From assembly GCF_018881635.1 (NCBI RefSeq), contig NZ_JACVPY010000005.1, positions 1-45,631 on the forward strand: 45,631 nt of DNA, written 5' to 3'. The position numbers were made by a program, and so were the translations under genes. This DNA comes from Polynucleobacter sp. UB-Piko-W3 (GTDB lineage: Bacteria > Pseudomonadota > Gammaproteobacteria > Burkholderiales > Burkholderiaceae). The notes under the pieces are model-generated. The model searched no databases and was not told the DNA's origin. It saw only the letters and a program-made list of their open reading frames with translations. Shown piece by piece: positions 36,917 to 45,631 of the stretch. The number at the start of each line of letters is the position of its first letter. Positions within the stretch are counted from its first letter, which is position 1.

Positions 36917-38311
36917 ATGAGACTGGCTTCTAGCGGCACCTCAAGCAAGCAAGATTACCTTGGTAATGGATTAATTTTCTTAAACGTCATCTTGCTAGCT
37001 ATCTGGGCTATCAAAGATACGATTGCGCTACGCAATATTGTATTGGTCTTGGGGGCTATCATCTCAATCATCTACATTATTCACGATTGGCGCTTTGGCA
37101 AGCTAAAAAAGCAGTTGCACTCAATAAATGTTTTACCCATCATTTGCGTTATAACGATTTTTGCTTGGGTACTTATCCATTTTTTTTGCTTTTCACAAGA
37201 TCCAGCCAATCAATTTCAGGAGTTAAAGAGCACTTGGTTGCGAGCGCTTCTCGGTTCAATCTTGGCTTGGGGTACAGGCTTGGCGATTTTGCGCAAGCCG
37301 CTGCTAATAAACTACCTCTGGCTCGGAATTCTGGCTGGAATTTTGGCAGTCTATGCACAGTACATTCCAAAAGCTTTAGCGGCTAAAGCGTTTTTTGTTC
37401 CTGATTACCATGGTTATCTTTTCGACGGCAAGATTAATGGCGTCTTAGTGGGTACTGTACTCATTGCTGGCTTAACAGGAACAGTATTGGATCTATTTAG
37501 GCGCCAGCAACTGAGCAAACATCTATGGGCGCTACTCTTTTGGTTTGTAGGCATTGTGCTCGTAATGTATTCGTACGTGTTTATTTACGATACGCGCAAT
37601 GGTTTTGGTTTAGCTGCCATTCTATTTGCCGCTCTGATTATGGGTACATTGGTATGGGTTGTAAAACGCATCCTGACTCAAGGCGCTACAAAAGAGCTCA
37701 AGATTGTCATACTCTTTATTCTAGCGGCTGCAATTGTGGCATCACTGTTTGCCTATCAACAAATGCAGCGCAATCGCGGCTGGGTAACATTGATAGAAGA
37801 TGCCAAAATTGCAGTACAGATAGATAAGTATCCTCACTGGCAGAAGTCAAATGATGGCGGTGCGTATCCTAAAACTGATGCTGGCCGCGAGGTAGTGGGT
37901 AATAACTATGAACGCGTGGCTTGGGCGGTGGTAGGGGTCAGGCTAATTGGACAGCATCCCATGGGCATCGGTATCTTATATAAGCCTTTTAATAGGCTTT
38001 TACAGATTGATTATCCAGGCGCCACGCCTTATGCAACCCACAGCGGGTGGATTGATTTGGGATTATCGTTTGGTATTCCAGCGCTATTACTCATGTGGAT
38101 GGTTTTGGCTAGCGTGTTTTATTTTGGCCTGCAGTCAAATGGCCCATTTAAACTGACTGTGCCAATGATGGCGGGAATGATTTTCTTACTGTATCTGGTC
38201 GGTGAGCTCAACGGCAAGCATGCAGTAGAAATCTTGTTTTACTGGTTTGCGATGCTCACGGCTTTACAGCTCCCCCAGAAGCAGGAGTTACCTGAGGCAA
38301 TCCATGACTAA
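36917..38311 (+). CDS. O-antigen ligase/polymerase-like membrane protein
   Basis: The 464-residue product has about 11 membrane segments and a large periplasmic loop at about 280-365 with RVAWAVVGVRLIGQHPMGIG, followed by YATHSGWIDLGLSFGIPALL, the Wzy_C/WaaL pattern with catalytic-type Arg and His. Family members join O-antigen to lipid A-core (WaaL), polymerise repeats (Wzy) or glycosylate pilins (PglL-like). Length and the His-Ser/Asn loop do not decide between these. Its place in the manC-gmd-fcl operon supports a fucose-containing LPS or exopolysaccharide. Confidence 0.82.
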   Translation: MRLASSGTSSKQDYLGNGLIFLNVILLAIWAIKDTIALRNIVLVLGAIISIIYIIHDWRFGKLKKQLHSINVLPIICVITIFAWVLIHFFCFSQDPANQFQELKSTWLRALLGSILAWGTGLAILRKPLLINYLWLGILAGILAVYAQYIPKALAAKAFFVPDYHGYLFDGKINGVLVGTVLIAGLTGTVLDLFRRQQLSKHLWALLFWFVGIVLVMYSYVFIYDTRNGFGLAAILFAALIMGTLVWVVKRILTQGATKELKIVILFILAAAIVASLFAYQQMQRNRGWVTLIEDAKIAVQIDKYPHWQKSNDGGAYPKTDAGREVVGNNYERVAWAVVGVRLIGQHPMGIGILYKPFNRLLQIDYPGATPYATHSGWIDLGLSFGIPALLLMWMVLASVFYFGLQSNGPFKLTVPMMAGMIFLLYLVGELNGKHAVEILFYWFAMLTALQLPQKQELPEAIHD

Positions 38312-38330
38312 TTTGAAGGCATAAGTCATT

Positions 38331-39332
38331 ATGAATATTCTCCTAACGGGTGGGCTAGGTTTTATTGGTAGTCATACTGCAGCAGTGCTAGCGGGCGAGG
38401 GCCACGAGGTCGTGATCATCGATAACTTATGCAATAGTCAAAGACAGACTTTGGGTAGCCTAGAAATGATTGCCGGTAAAAAATTCCCTTTTTATGAGGG
38501 TGATGTTCGAGATCTGACTTTAGTCAAAAGTATTTTGCAAGATCACCAGATTGAGTGCGTCATTCATTTTGCTGGTCTCAAATCTGTTGCTGAATCTGGC
38601 GTAGATCCACTCAAGTATTTTGACAATAATGTCGGTGGATCTATTACGCTCATGGAGGCGATGCAAGCTGCCAATGTAAAAAAGCTCATCTTTAGCTCTA
38701 GCGCTACCGTTTATGGCATACCGCAATATCTGCCTTACGATGAAGAGCACCCTTTATCACCCATGAATGTCTATGGTAGAACCAAGCTTCAAGTAGAAGA
38801 GATCTTGCAAGATCTTTCTAGATCCGATCCTGACTGGTCGATTGTTTGTTTACGTTATTTCAATCCCATTGGTGCGCACGAATCAGGTCTGATTGGTGAG
38901 CTGCCTCAAGGCATCCCCAACAACCTCATGCCCTATATCTGCCAGGTAGTTTCTGGAAAATTACCGCATCTCAACGTCTTTGGCGATGATTACGATACTA
39001 AAGATGGTACGGGTGAGCGTGACTACATTCACGTTATGGATTTGGCTGAAGGGCACGCTGCAGCGCTGGCTTTCACGAGGGATCACAAGGGCTGGGAAGC
39101 CATTAACCTAGGTACGGGTATTCCGTATAGTGTGTATGACCTGATTAATGCTTTTGAGAAGTCTGCCAAGCAGGCAATACCCAAGATGGTGAAAGAGCGC
39201 AGAAGTGGTGATTTGCCGATTTACTTTGCTAAAGTAGAAAAAGCTAAGAATCTACTGAATTGGGAGGCTAAGCGAGACTTGCAATTAATGTGCGATAGCT
39301 CTTGGAAGTATCAGCAGGGTGCTAAGCGCTGA
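38331..39332 (+). CDS. galE: UDP-glucose 4-epimerase
   Basis: GalE interconverts UDP-glucose and UDP-galactose with bound NAD+. The 333-residue product has TGGLGFIGSHTAAVL at the N-terminus, VIHFAGLKSVAES, SSSATVYG, NVYGRTKLQVEE with Tyr and Lys, and RYFNPIGAHESG, followed by DGTGERDYIHVMDLAEGH, all classic GalE. It is the last gene of the plus-strand operon and converges on the sugar-phosphate transferase gene with five bases between stops. Confidence 0.96.
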   Translation: MNILLTGGLGFIGSHTAAVLAGEGHEVVIIDNLCNSQRQTLGSLEMIAGKKFPFYEGDVRDLTLVKSILQDHQIECVIHFAGLKSVAESGVDPLKYFDNNVGGSITLMEAMQAANVKKLIFSSSATVYGIPQYLPYDEEHPLSPMNVYGRTKLQVEEILQDLSRSDPDWSIVCLRYFNPIGAHESGLIGELPQGIPNNLMPYICQVVSGKLPHLNVFGDDYDTKDGTGERDYIHVMDLAEGHAAALAFTRDHKGWEAINLGTGIPYSVYDLINAFEKSAKQAIPKMVKERRSGDLPIYFAKVEKAKNLLNWEAKRDLQLMCDSSWKYQQGAKR

Positions 39333-39348
39333 TTTGCTTAGTAAGCAT
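39322..39348. terminator. Possible bidirectional terminator between galE and the transferase gene
   Basis: CTAAGC (39322-39327) and GCTTAG (39336-39341) form a six-base stem overlapping the galE stop, followed a few bases later by a T-run (39348 onward). It is weak and lies within coding ends, but a shared terminator is expected between these convergent operons. Confidence 0.3.
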
Positions 39349-40690
39349 TTTTACTAACAAATCCTTTGAAAACTGTTAGTAAGATAATTTTAAGATCGAG
39401 TCCAATAGACCAGTTTTCAATATAGTAAAGATCGTATTCGATCCGCGTGGCAAGATCGGTATCGCCTCGCCAGCCATTTACTTGGGCCCACCCTGTAATT
39501 CCGGCCTTCACTAAATGCTTTTTCATATAGTCCGGAATTTCTTCCTTAAATTGCTCTACGAACATGGGGCGCTCAGGGCGCGGCCCAACAATAGACATGT
39601 CGCCTGAGAGAACATTCAAAAATTGTGGCAACTCATCTAGGCTCGTTTTACGAATCAATTGGCCAAAACGGCTGGTTGCCTTTGCAGCAGAGCCGCCCCA
39701 TTGCACCCCAAATTTTTCAGTATCTACTGGCATAGAGCGAAATTTGAGCATATTAAATGTTGCTCCATTTAACCCAATCCGTTCTTGCCTATAAAACACT
39801 GGGCCTGGAGAGCTTAACTTGACTCCAATAGCCAATATCAACATGATTGGACTGATGAGCAGAAGAATAAGACTTGAGAGTATTTTGTCTTCACACCACT
39901 TTAAGAATTGATTGACTCCAGTCATTGGCGAGGTTGATAGGTCATACATTGGTATGCCCAAGATATCGCTGACGCCGTGATTAACAAGTCTGAGGGTAAA
40001 AAGGTCAGGAGCAAAACGGATAGACGCTGTACTGTGGCGCAGTGCATGCAGGGTATCTCTAATGGCAGTCTCATTACCCAGGGGTAGGGCAAGCCAAATT
40101 TCATCAACTGAATCTTTAGCCAATTGTTCTAGCTCTGCTTTATCGGTATTAGCGATGACTTTTGAAAGACTGTATCCAGACCAGCCTGCAGAAGAAATTC
40201 GAGACTCTAGATTTTTAGCAGCCGATCCAGAGCCGATGATGGCGACATGGCGCAGATTAAATCCGCGACGGCGTAGGACTCTCAAGAATACATAGAGCGC
40301 AAGCCTCTCAATCCACAGCAAAATAACACCGAGCGATACCCAAACACCAAACCAAACCCGCGAAAATTCACTAGATGTTTTAAAGATAAACAACCAGAGC
40401 AAGATGATGCCAACCACCAATAGCCATCTTCCGGTAATGCGCGCAAGCATTGCAGGCATTAATGCCCCGCGCCAAGAGCGATATACCCCACCTGAAAGAG
40501 TTGAGAATAGAAGTGCTCCTACGGCGATTAAGCTGTAGTAGCCGGATAAATTTGAAGGAAATTCGATTGGTAAATTGAGTACTTGGCGAATATTTAGCGC
40601 AAGAAGGCCTGACACCAAAATAACAAGACCGTCTCCAAGACGAAGCATGTAAGAGGCTGCTGGAGAAGAGAGTCGTATATTTCTAGCCAC
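39338..40690 (-). CDS. Undecaprenyl-phosphate sugar phosphotransferase (WcaJ/WbaP type)
   Basis: This enzyme starts polysaccharide repeat units by moving a sugar 1-phosphate to undecaprenyl phosphate. The 450-residue product has about four N-terminal helices, a central CoA-binding-like domain (HVAIIGSGSAAKNLESRI near 150), a further helix and the catalytic bacterial sugar transferase domain (about 265-450). The catalytic domain includes SPGPVFYRQERIGLNG, FNMLKFRSM, RKTSLDELPQFLNVL, MSIVGPRPE and GITGWAQVNGWRGDTDL. The glucose-type WcaJ clade is likely, but galactose cannot be excluded. It lies downstream of the GT9 series after 42 bases. Confidence 0.93.
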   Translation of the reverse strand: MARNIRLSSPAASYMLRLGDGLVILVSGLLALNIRQVLNLPIEFPSNLSGYYSLIAVGALLFSTLSGGVYRSWRGALMPAMLARITGRWLLVVGIILLWLFIFKTSSEFSRVWFGVWVSLGVILLWIERLALYVFLRVLRRRGFNLRHVAIIGSGSAAKNLESRISSAGWSGYSLSKVIANTDKAELEQLAKDSVDEIWLALPLGNETAIRDTLHALRHSTASIRFAPDLFTLRLVNHGVSDILGIPMYDLSTSPMTGVNQFLKWCEDKILSSLILLLISPIMLILAIGVKLSSPGPVFYRQERIGLNGATFNMLKFRSMPVDTEKFGVQWGGSAAKATSRFGQLIRKTSLDELPQFLNVLSGDMSIVGPRPERPMFVEQFKEEIPDYMKKHLVKAGITGWAQVNGWRGDTDLATRIEYDLYYIENWSIGLDLKIILLTVFKGFVSKNAY

Positions 40691-40732
40691 AGCGTATATT
40701 AAATCAGTTATTTACGACTGGGTAGCATCTAA

Positions 40733-41929
40733 TTACTGGGGATGATTTAAACGATTAATAGCATCGATTACCTGGGAAACGGCCAGCTTATCGAGAGAGT
40801 AGGCGGTTTGATCATCTTTTGGGTATTCAAAGCCATAGTGCAGGTACGCAGATAGACCTGAGCTAGGTAGTAGCGAGATCGATTTGGAGCCTAATGGGCC
40901 CCAGCGATTTGGGTTTGTAGGGCCATGTAAGCCGATTACAGGAACTCCTTGGCTCGCAGTTAAATGCAAAATTCCAGTATTTACACAAACAGCAAACTCG
41001 ATATCGCGAGCAATCAACTTTTGAAGACCCAATAGATCATATTTACCAGCGATATTGACCAACGGTAGGTTTGATTGAGCAATAAACTGCTCGTTTCGCA
41101 ATGCATCCGCAGGGCTTCCACTGAGATAGATACTGTAGCCCTGAGAAGAGAGGTGTTGCGCTAACTCTAGCCAATTGGCGATTGGCCATTCTTTTAAATA
41201 AGAGCGTGTGCCTGATGGCCAAAGATGAAACAGAATTTTTTTAGTACTGTTTAATGGTTTTTGTTCATAAAGCGTTGGTGCCAGTATTTGGATATCGGCA
41301 TTTGATGAGATCAAAGGTTTTGGGGCTAAAAGATTGATAAAGTTCCCAATTTCGTGCAGCTTATTCGAATGCTCAACTACATACGTGTAGGCGCTGTTGC
41401 GTAAATAGCTTGCTGTATGAAAACCGATGGTTTGGATGTCGCTTCCAAGAAGTCGGGCAATGCCACTTTGGATCGGCCCAATATTTGCCCATTGTGTACT
41501 ATCAAAGATCAATTTAATTTGATGTTTTTTGCAAACATTCAAAAGTGATATTGGCGAGCAGATATCAATGATTTCAATTCCAGCATAAAAATCTTGATAT
41601 AGATCAGCGCAAGCTTTGTTTGAGCTTGTACAGGCTAAGTAAACCTTTTTACCCTGAAGTTGGATTTTAGCTGCTTGCGTGAGCAAAATCAGATCGCCAA
41701 TTGCCCCAAAGCATACGAGGAGACAATTTTCTGTATTGGAGGATCTCTGCGAAGATTTGGATTGGCTAGATGAAAAAAGACTGTTAGTAATACTGCAAAT
41801 AGCTTTATGGATAGTAAATGACAGTGATAAAAACAGTAAAAGAATACTGCCGATATATCGATCGATATTCTTGAGAAGACTGCTTCCTCGTTCTTTGCTC
41901 ATTAATCGCCTATCGCTATTGCTCTTCAA
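40733..41929 (-). CDS. Glycosyltransferase family 9 (heptosyltransferase-like), I
   Basis: The 398-residue product has an N-terminal hydrophobic anchor (about 28-52) and two Rossmann-like domains: LLVCFGAIGDLILLTQAAKI, then ILFHLWPSGTRSYLKEWPI and CVNTGILHLTASQGVPVIGL followed by GPTNPNRWGP. These are the GT9 landmarks. The usual D-[ST]-G before the His is N-T-G here, so donor handling may differ. GT9 enzymes add ADP-heptose or similar sugars to LPS core. It overlaps the upstream GT9 gene by four bases (ATGA). Confidence 0.85.
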   Translation of the reverse strand: MKSNSDRRLMSKERGSSLLKNIDRYIGSILLLFLSLSFTIHKAICSITNSLFSSSQSKSSQRSSNTENCLLVCFGAIGDLILLTQAAKIQLQGKKVYLACTSSNKACADLYQDFYAGIEIIDICSPISLLNVCKKHQIKLIFDSTQWANIGPIQSGIARLLGSDIQTIGFHTASYLRNSAYTYVVEHSNKLHEIGNFINLLAPKPLISSNADIQILAPTLYEQKPLNSTKKILFHLWPSGTRSYLKEWPIANWLELAQHLSSQGYSIYLSGSPADALRNEQFIAQSNLPLVNIAGKYDLLGLQKLIARDIEFAVCVNTGILHLTASQGVPVIGLHGPTNPNRWGPLGSKSISLLPSSGLSAYLHYGFEYPKDDQTAYSLDKLAVSQVIDAINRLNHPQ

Positions 41930-42999
41930 TGACTTTTATTGGGTGTCAATAAGAGCATATTCAATTTTTCTAGCACTTGATTGACCGAAGAATTTTGCAT
42001 GCATATATTGTTATTGCATGCCGCATAATTTTTTCCGTCATAACATGGACTGCAAGAGATTTCCTTGCCTGGCTCTAATATAGCGGTCTTAATACGGGTG
42101 CTAGAAATGACTGCGCTAGCTGGGGTCGGCCCAAAAATCGTTATTAGCGGTGTATTAGTGATGCTAGCTAGATGCAATGGGCCGCTGTCATGACAAATTG
42201 TTGCTTGAGCTTTATCAAGCAAATGAACCATATCCAGAAGATTGGTTTTGCCAATCAAATTGCTCACGGGGAGATCCTCAAAATATTGATTAACCCATTG
42301 ATCATCTGGGCCACCCAAAAGAAGTATATTTTTTCCGGATGAGATTAAAGCTCTTGCTAGCTCTACATAAGAGGCAATAGGCCAGCGCCTAAGAGGATCA
42401 TCCCGTAAAGTATTCTTGGCTCCGCCCGGCACGATTGCAATATATTCCAATGGCAGGTTTGAGCTAAGCTGGCTAGAGTAAGCGCCACGGTAGCTTGAAA
42501 GAGCAACAAGACCCAGGTTTGCTATGGCTTTATCTACAGAAACATCGTCATTATTCTGAGAATTGAGAGGACTCGAAGAAGTGAGCTTAAGTAGACGAAG
42601 GTATTCTGAAGTGCGATTTTGGGTAGTGATAAAGCCGCGACCATTCTCTAAGTCTTGAGGGGTAATGCGTTTTTTGGTCCCAACAAATACGCTCAGTACG
42701 TTATAGCGCCAGTCGGGATGGGCAGTTACCAGTACATCATATTGAAGGCGAAATCCAAGCTTGAACTGAGCTTTGATTAAGCCAATACAGCGAGAGAAGA
42801 TATTTCCTGTCAGAAAGGATTTGGAGTTAATGCCAATCACCTTATCGGCAACCCCGAAAGACTGAATTAACCCCACATAAGCTGAGTCGATGACCCAATC
42901 AATCGTGATATCGGGATGCCTATCTTTAAAAATACGTAAGGCAGCCGCCGCTTGAATGACGTCACCAATCGCTCCAAGTCGGACAAAAAGCATATTCAT
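41926..42999 (-). CDS. Glycosyltransferase family 9 (heptosyltransferase-like), II
   Basis: The 357-residue product begins MNMLFVRLGAIGDVIQAAAA, a textbook heptosyltransferase start, and contains IVPGGAKNTLRDDPLRRWPI and ATICHDSGPLHLASITNTPL then ITIFGPTP, with the D-S-G-P-x-H donor motif intact. The C-terminus has a cysteine cluster (SCSPCYDG, ACNNNICM) found in many GT9 proteins. It is joined to both neighbours by four-base overlaps, implying coupled translation. Probably acts on LPS core or a related glycan; the acceptor is unknown. Confidence 0.9.
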   Translation of the reverse strand: MNMLFVRLGAIGDVIQAAAALRIFKDRHPDITIDWVIDSAYVGLIQSFGVADKVIGINSKSFLTGNIFSRCIGLIKAQFKLGFRLQYDVLVTAHPDWRYNVLSVFVGTKKRITPQDLENGRGFITTQNRTSEYLRLLKLTSSSPLNSQNNDDVSVDKAIANLGLVALSSYRGAYSSQLSSNLPLEYIAIVPGGAKNTLRDDPLRRWPIASYVELARALISSGKNILLLGGPDDQWVNQYFEDLPVSNLIGKTNLLDMVHLLDKAQATICHDSGPLHLASITNTPLITIFGPTPASAVISSTRIKTAILEPGKEISCSPCYDGKNYAACNNNICMQNSSVNQVLEKLNMLLLTPNKSH

Positions 43000-44162
43000 T
43001 GAGTCAGCATTCGATGGGTGGCTGTTAGAACATCTTTTGGCTCTATCTTAAGCAAACAAGGTCGTTCCATGCAAGGTCTAGTATGGCATGGTGAGCATGG
43101 CATGGCATGCGTCAGAACAAATGCTTTATTTCCGGAGGGCGTCCAGCGAGCCACTTCCCCAATCCCAGAATAGATGCCGATAAAAGGCTTTTCTAGCGCT
43201 GCTGCGATGTGACCAGCAGCAGAATCTACACCAATGATGACATCAGCCCTCTGAATGGCAAAACACCAGTCATTGAGATTGATCTGATTTGATAGATCAA
43301 TACCATTTACTTCCGCTGCAATTCTTTTGCAAAGAGTGGACTCTCCATCTCCATGACCAGTCAGTACTAGGGTATGACCCTCCTCACTCAGCGTTTTTCC
43401 TAACGTAATCCAGCGCTCAATTGGCCATTCCTTATGTGGGTTTCCGGTGCCTGGGTGCAGCAAGATAAATTTCTGGGGCAGTTCATCTTGTATTACTTTG
43501 CTTAATTGAGCTTGGTTTATCTCAACCCAGCTACTTGAAGGGCCGTTCATATTAACTGCATTCAAAAGCTGTAGCTGATTTACTTGTTCAGATTGATTGG
43601 GCTTTGGAAGACAGATGTTTAGGAGTGGACCACCCCCAGAGCTGACATAACCTATGGTGAGTTTGCAATTGCTAGACCACAATAAGCTCGCGAAATTGGG
43701 AAAAAAGCTATTTAACAAGATGGCAACGTCATATTGCTCTTTACGAATGGCGTGATACGCAGCCCACCATTGTTGCCAGTAGAGAATCATCTTAGAGAGT
43801 TTTGAGGTTGCTGAGCGATTGAGGCGCCAGTGGTTCGCGGGGTAAAAATGATCGACGCCAGGATGCTTTTTGAGTAAGTCAGCGCCCCATGAGCCTGCTA
43901 CAAATCCAATTTCTACTTGCGGGTTTACCTCTTTGATGCGCCTAATCACTGCTGTTGAAATGACTAGGTCGCCTAAATGCGCACCATTTACCAAGAGAAT
44001 TTTCTTAGGAGCAGTTATATTTTCTAGATTTCGAGACAGTAGCGGTATTTTTAGACGGCAGAGTTTTTCAAGAGCCCACCAAAAACAATCGGCCAGACCA
44101 AGATATATCAGCGCAGCAGGGCGCCTTACTTCATAGCGATTTTTAAGGTATTGAAAAATCAT
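42996..44162 (-). CDS. Glycosyltransferase family 9 (heptosyltransferase-like), III
   Basis: The 388-residue product has an N-terminal extension of about 45 residues with a hydrophobic stretch, then KILLVNGAHLGDLVISTAVI, FILLHPGTGNPHKEWPIERW and IIGVDSAAGHIAAALEKPFI followed by GIYSGIGEVARW. The donor loop reads D-S-A-A-G-H, slightly different from GT9 II. A Cys cluster (PCSPCHTRPCMERPCL) lies near the end. Overlaps by four bases on both sides place it in the coupled transferase series. Confidence 0.88.
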   Translation of the reverse strand: MIFQYLKNRYEVRRPAALIYLGLADCFWWALEKLCRLKIPLLSRNLENITAPKKILLVNGAHLGDLVISTAVIRRIKEVNPQVEIGFVAGSWGADLLKKHPGVDHFYPANHWRLNRSATSKLSKMILYWQQWWAAYHAIRKEQYDVAILLNSFFPNFASLLWSSNCKLTIGYVSSGGGPLLNICLPKPNQSEQVNQLQLLNAVNMNGPSSSWVEINQAQLSKVIQDELPQKFILLHPGTGNPHKEWPIERWITLGKTLSEEGHTLVLTGHGDGESTLCKRIAAEVNGIDLSNQINLNDWCFAIQRADVIIGVDSAAGHIAAALEKPFIGIYSGIGEVARWTPSGNKAFVLTHAMPCSPCHTRPCMERPCLLKIEPKDVLTATHRMLTQ

Positions 44163-45379
44163 GCCTTGACCAGCTCATCATAAAAGCCAATAAATCCTTG
44201 GGCAAATGTATTTGCATCACCCTGTTTGGCGCGATCATATAAGACTAATTTTTGGGTATCAGTTTTCGATTGTGCAGCCCGCACTGCAGAGCAGATGCCT
44301 TGAATGTCACCCTCTTCAAATGTGCAGTCATGCTCTTCTATCACATAGGGTATGGCACCAGAGCGGCTACCTATTACAGGAACTGTTGCTGCCATAGCCT
44401 CAACTAATACACGGCCATACTGTTCTTTCCAGAATGTTTCGGTATGCGAGGGGAGTGCTAATACATCCATAGCGGCTATGTGTGTTGCTAATTCATAGGC
44501 GGGCATAGGTGGCAAAATGATTAATTGCTCAGAAACTTTGCAATCTCTTGCCAATGCCTCATAAGCCGCTTGCTCTGGCCCAGCGCCAATACAAACGAGT
44601 AAATATTGACTACCCAAAACCTTTAGAGATTGAATAAGGTCGGCAACTCCCTTTTCAGGTACAAATCTTCCAACAAAGCCGATTACGGCTTGATTGCTTG
44701 AGGCCCCCCATACTGCTGGACGCGTCTTAAATTCTTTCTTTGCCCTTGAAAATAATTCAACATCAACTCCCCACCACTGCTCTTTGATTGGTAATAGTGG
44801 CCAGTGTGATTGATGAATGACTTTTGCACATTCTTTATAAGAGACAAGTGCCCCAGAAACTACTTTCTTGCGAATGGGGTGGAGTAGCCTATCCACCAGT
44901 AGGTATCGCAATGTTTTGCGCACAAAGATACGTAAACCACTCAACCCCTTTTTCTTTAGCCAGCCCCATGGTGGTATCTGATGAATATTTTCAAAACCAT
45001 AACAAACTACGGGCGCCTTTAACTTTGCGAGCTTAACCGCAATGCCTGCAAATAGGGTGTTGAGGTAAAGGGCTTCATCGAGCACAATGACGTAGTCAGG
45101 TTTTTCGGATTTGATAGCCTGTAATAAAGCCATAAAAGAGGCCCATTTTGGTCTGAGCCACATGCTTTTAAGTGAGAGCATTTGATAGGGAAGCGAATCA
45201 AAATCTTTGTTGGTAGCTAAGGCGGGAGAGTTTGATTGAGCAGAAAAAATGACATCTTCCCCCCTTGCTTCCGGATAGCAAACTGTCAGCTGCGATACCC
45301 TAGGTTGATCGGAGAATGCTTTGAGTAAGTAGCGGGAATGGGGTAATGCAGCATCGTGAAAATAAAGAAGAATTTTCAT
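44159..45379 (-). CDS. Glycosyltransferase family 4 (GT-B fold)
   Basis: The 406-residue product has an N-terminal acceptor domain and a C-terminal GT4 nucleotide-sugar domain: VIGFVGRFVPEKGVADLIQS, YLLVCIGAGPEQAAYEAL, then LALPSHTETFWKEQYGRVLV followed by EAMAATVPVIGSRSGAIPYVI. The E-x7-E motif typical of retaining GT4 enzymes (E in KEQYG and E in VEAM) is present. It probably adds a hexose to LPS core or polysaccharide. It overlaps the gene on either side by four bases. Confidence 0.9.
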   Translation of the reverse strand: MKILLYFHDAALPHSRYLLKAFSDQPRVSQLTVCYPEARGEDVIFSAQSNSPALATNKDFDSLPYQMLSLKSMWLRPKWASFMALLQAIKSEKPDYVIVLDEALYLNTLFAGIAVKLAKLKAPVVCYGFENIHQIPPWGWLKKKGLSGLRIFVRKTLRYLLVDRLLHPIRKKVVSGALVSYKECAKVIHQSHWPLLPIKEQWWGVDVELFSRAKKEFKTRPAVWGASSNQAVIGFVGRFVPEKGVADLIQSLKVLGSQYLLVCIGAGPEQAAYEALARDCKVSEQLIILPPMPAYELATHIAAMDVLALPSHTETFWKEQYGRVLVEAMAATVPVIGSRSGAIPYVIEEHDCTFEEGDIQGICSAVRAAQSKTDTQKLVLYDRAKQGDANTFAQGFIGFYDELVKA

Positions 45380-45631
45380 TTAAGAATCATGCAGTTTTTA
45401 GCGCGAACATAGGAGCGTTTGCTTGCAAACCGAACCCAGGATCCTGGCATGTTAGGGATGCCATAGCCATTAAAATCAATACCTGCCTGAGTAAATGGGA
45501 TGTCTGGATTCTCCTGGAGGCACTGGTATATGGAGCGCATGAGCATATAGGTGGTTAGCTCCAGAATGGCATCCCTTGCACGTACAAAGACCTTTCCTTT
45601 GTAATGACCTGCATTTTTTGCAATGTTATTG
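45376..45631 (-). CDS. C-terminal part of an unrecognised protein, partial at right edge
   Basis: A minus-strand frame is open from the right edge to TGA at 45376-45378, giving the last 84 residues. The stop overlaps the ATG of the GT4 gene (ATGA), the same coupling used by the next three genes, so this is very likely a real gene and the first visible member of the transferase series. Visible segments include GHYKGKVFVRARDAILELTT, NPDIPFTQAGIDFNGYGIPN and a C-terminal RAKNCMILK. No family was recognised; a role in surface glycan synthesis is inferred only from context. Confidence 0.72.
   Translation of the reverse strand, partial: NNIAKNAGHYKGKVFVRARDAILELTTYMLMRSIYQCLQENPDIPFTQAGIDFNGYGIPNMPGSWVRFASKRSYVRAKNCMILK

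Overview
The window looks like a chromosomal segment of a low-to-moderate GC betaproteobacterium of the Burkholderiales, most likely a Polynucleobacter-type freshwater bacterium. This is inferred from gene order (tolQRAB-pal-cpoB-queC; exbBD-lpxK-Trm112-kdsB-adk; ribB/X-ribH-nusB; glyA-nrdR), from protein character, and from small, tightly packed genes. No tRNA, rRNA, CRISPR array, insertion sequence or phage gene was seen.

Region by region: 1-5176 is surface-polysaccharide DNA. On the minus strand it has a partial sugar transferase, a Wzx-type flippase, an EpsG/Wzy-like polymerase and a methyltransferase; divergent from them is a UDP-glucuronate decarboxylase. 5178-11878 holds trmB, then riboflavin synthesis split around a four-gene minor-pilin block: ribB/X-ribH-nusB on the minus strand, ribD and riboflavin synthase on the plus strand. 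11875-12879 holds a possible 59-codon ORF and a HigBA-type toxin-antitoxin pair with a very clear promoter/operator. 12881-18263 is queC plus the Tol-Pal envelope system. 18340-20059 is glyA-nrdR. 20084-25092 is a minus-strand run: exbB, exbD, lpxK, a 59-codon Trm112-type gene, kdsB, adk and a GDP-mannose-dehydratase-like gene. 25407-33017 is mostly housekeeping (xseA, murB, yajQ, xerD, plsY, folE, a HiPIP, an HPP membrane protein), interrupted by a YefM/YoeB-type toxin-antitoxin pair and a lipoprotein gene whose second codon is a stop.

From 33214 to the right edge the DNA is again polysaccharide/LPS synthesis. A plus-strand operon (manC, gmd, fcl, O-antigen ligase/polymerase-like, galE) can make GDP-mannose, GDP-fucose and UDP-galactose/glucose. 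It faces a minus-strand series: a partial gene, one GT4 and three GT9 transferases joined by four-base ATGA overlaps, followed by a WcaJ/WbaP-type initiating sugar-phosphate transferase.

Working together: ManC-Gmd-Fcl and GalE supply nucleotide sugars; the polyprenyl sugar-phosphate transferase starts repeat units; the glycosyltransferases extend a core or repeat; flippase, polymerase and ligase candidates at both ends would export and join chains. KdsB and LpxK supply Kdo activation and lipid A phosphorylation, and Tol-Pal supports the outer membrane. No wholly new system is evident. The best leads are a predicted leaderless toxin mRNA with its operator inside a consensus promoter, a minor-pilin block with degenerate processing sites, a degenerate GTP cyclohydrolase II domain, a histone-like tail on FolE, and the lipoprotein gene with a stop at codon 2.
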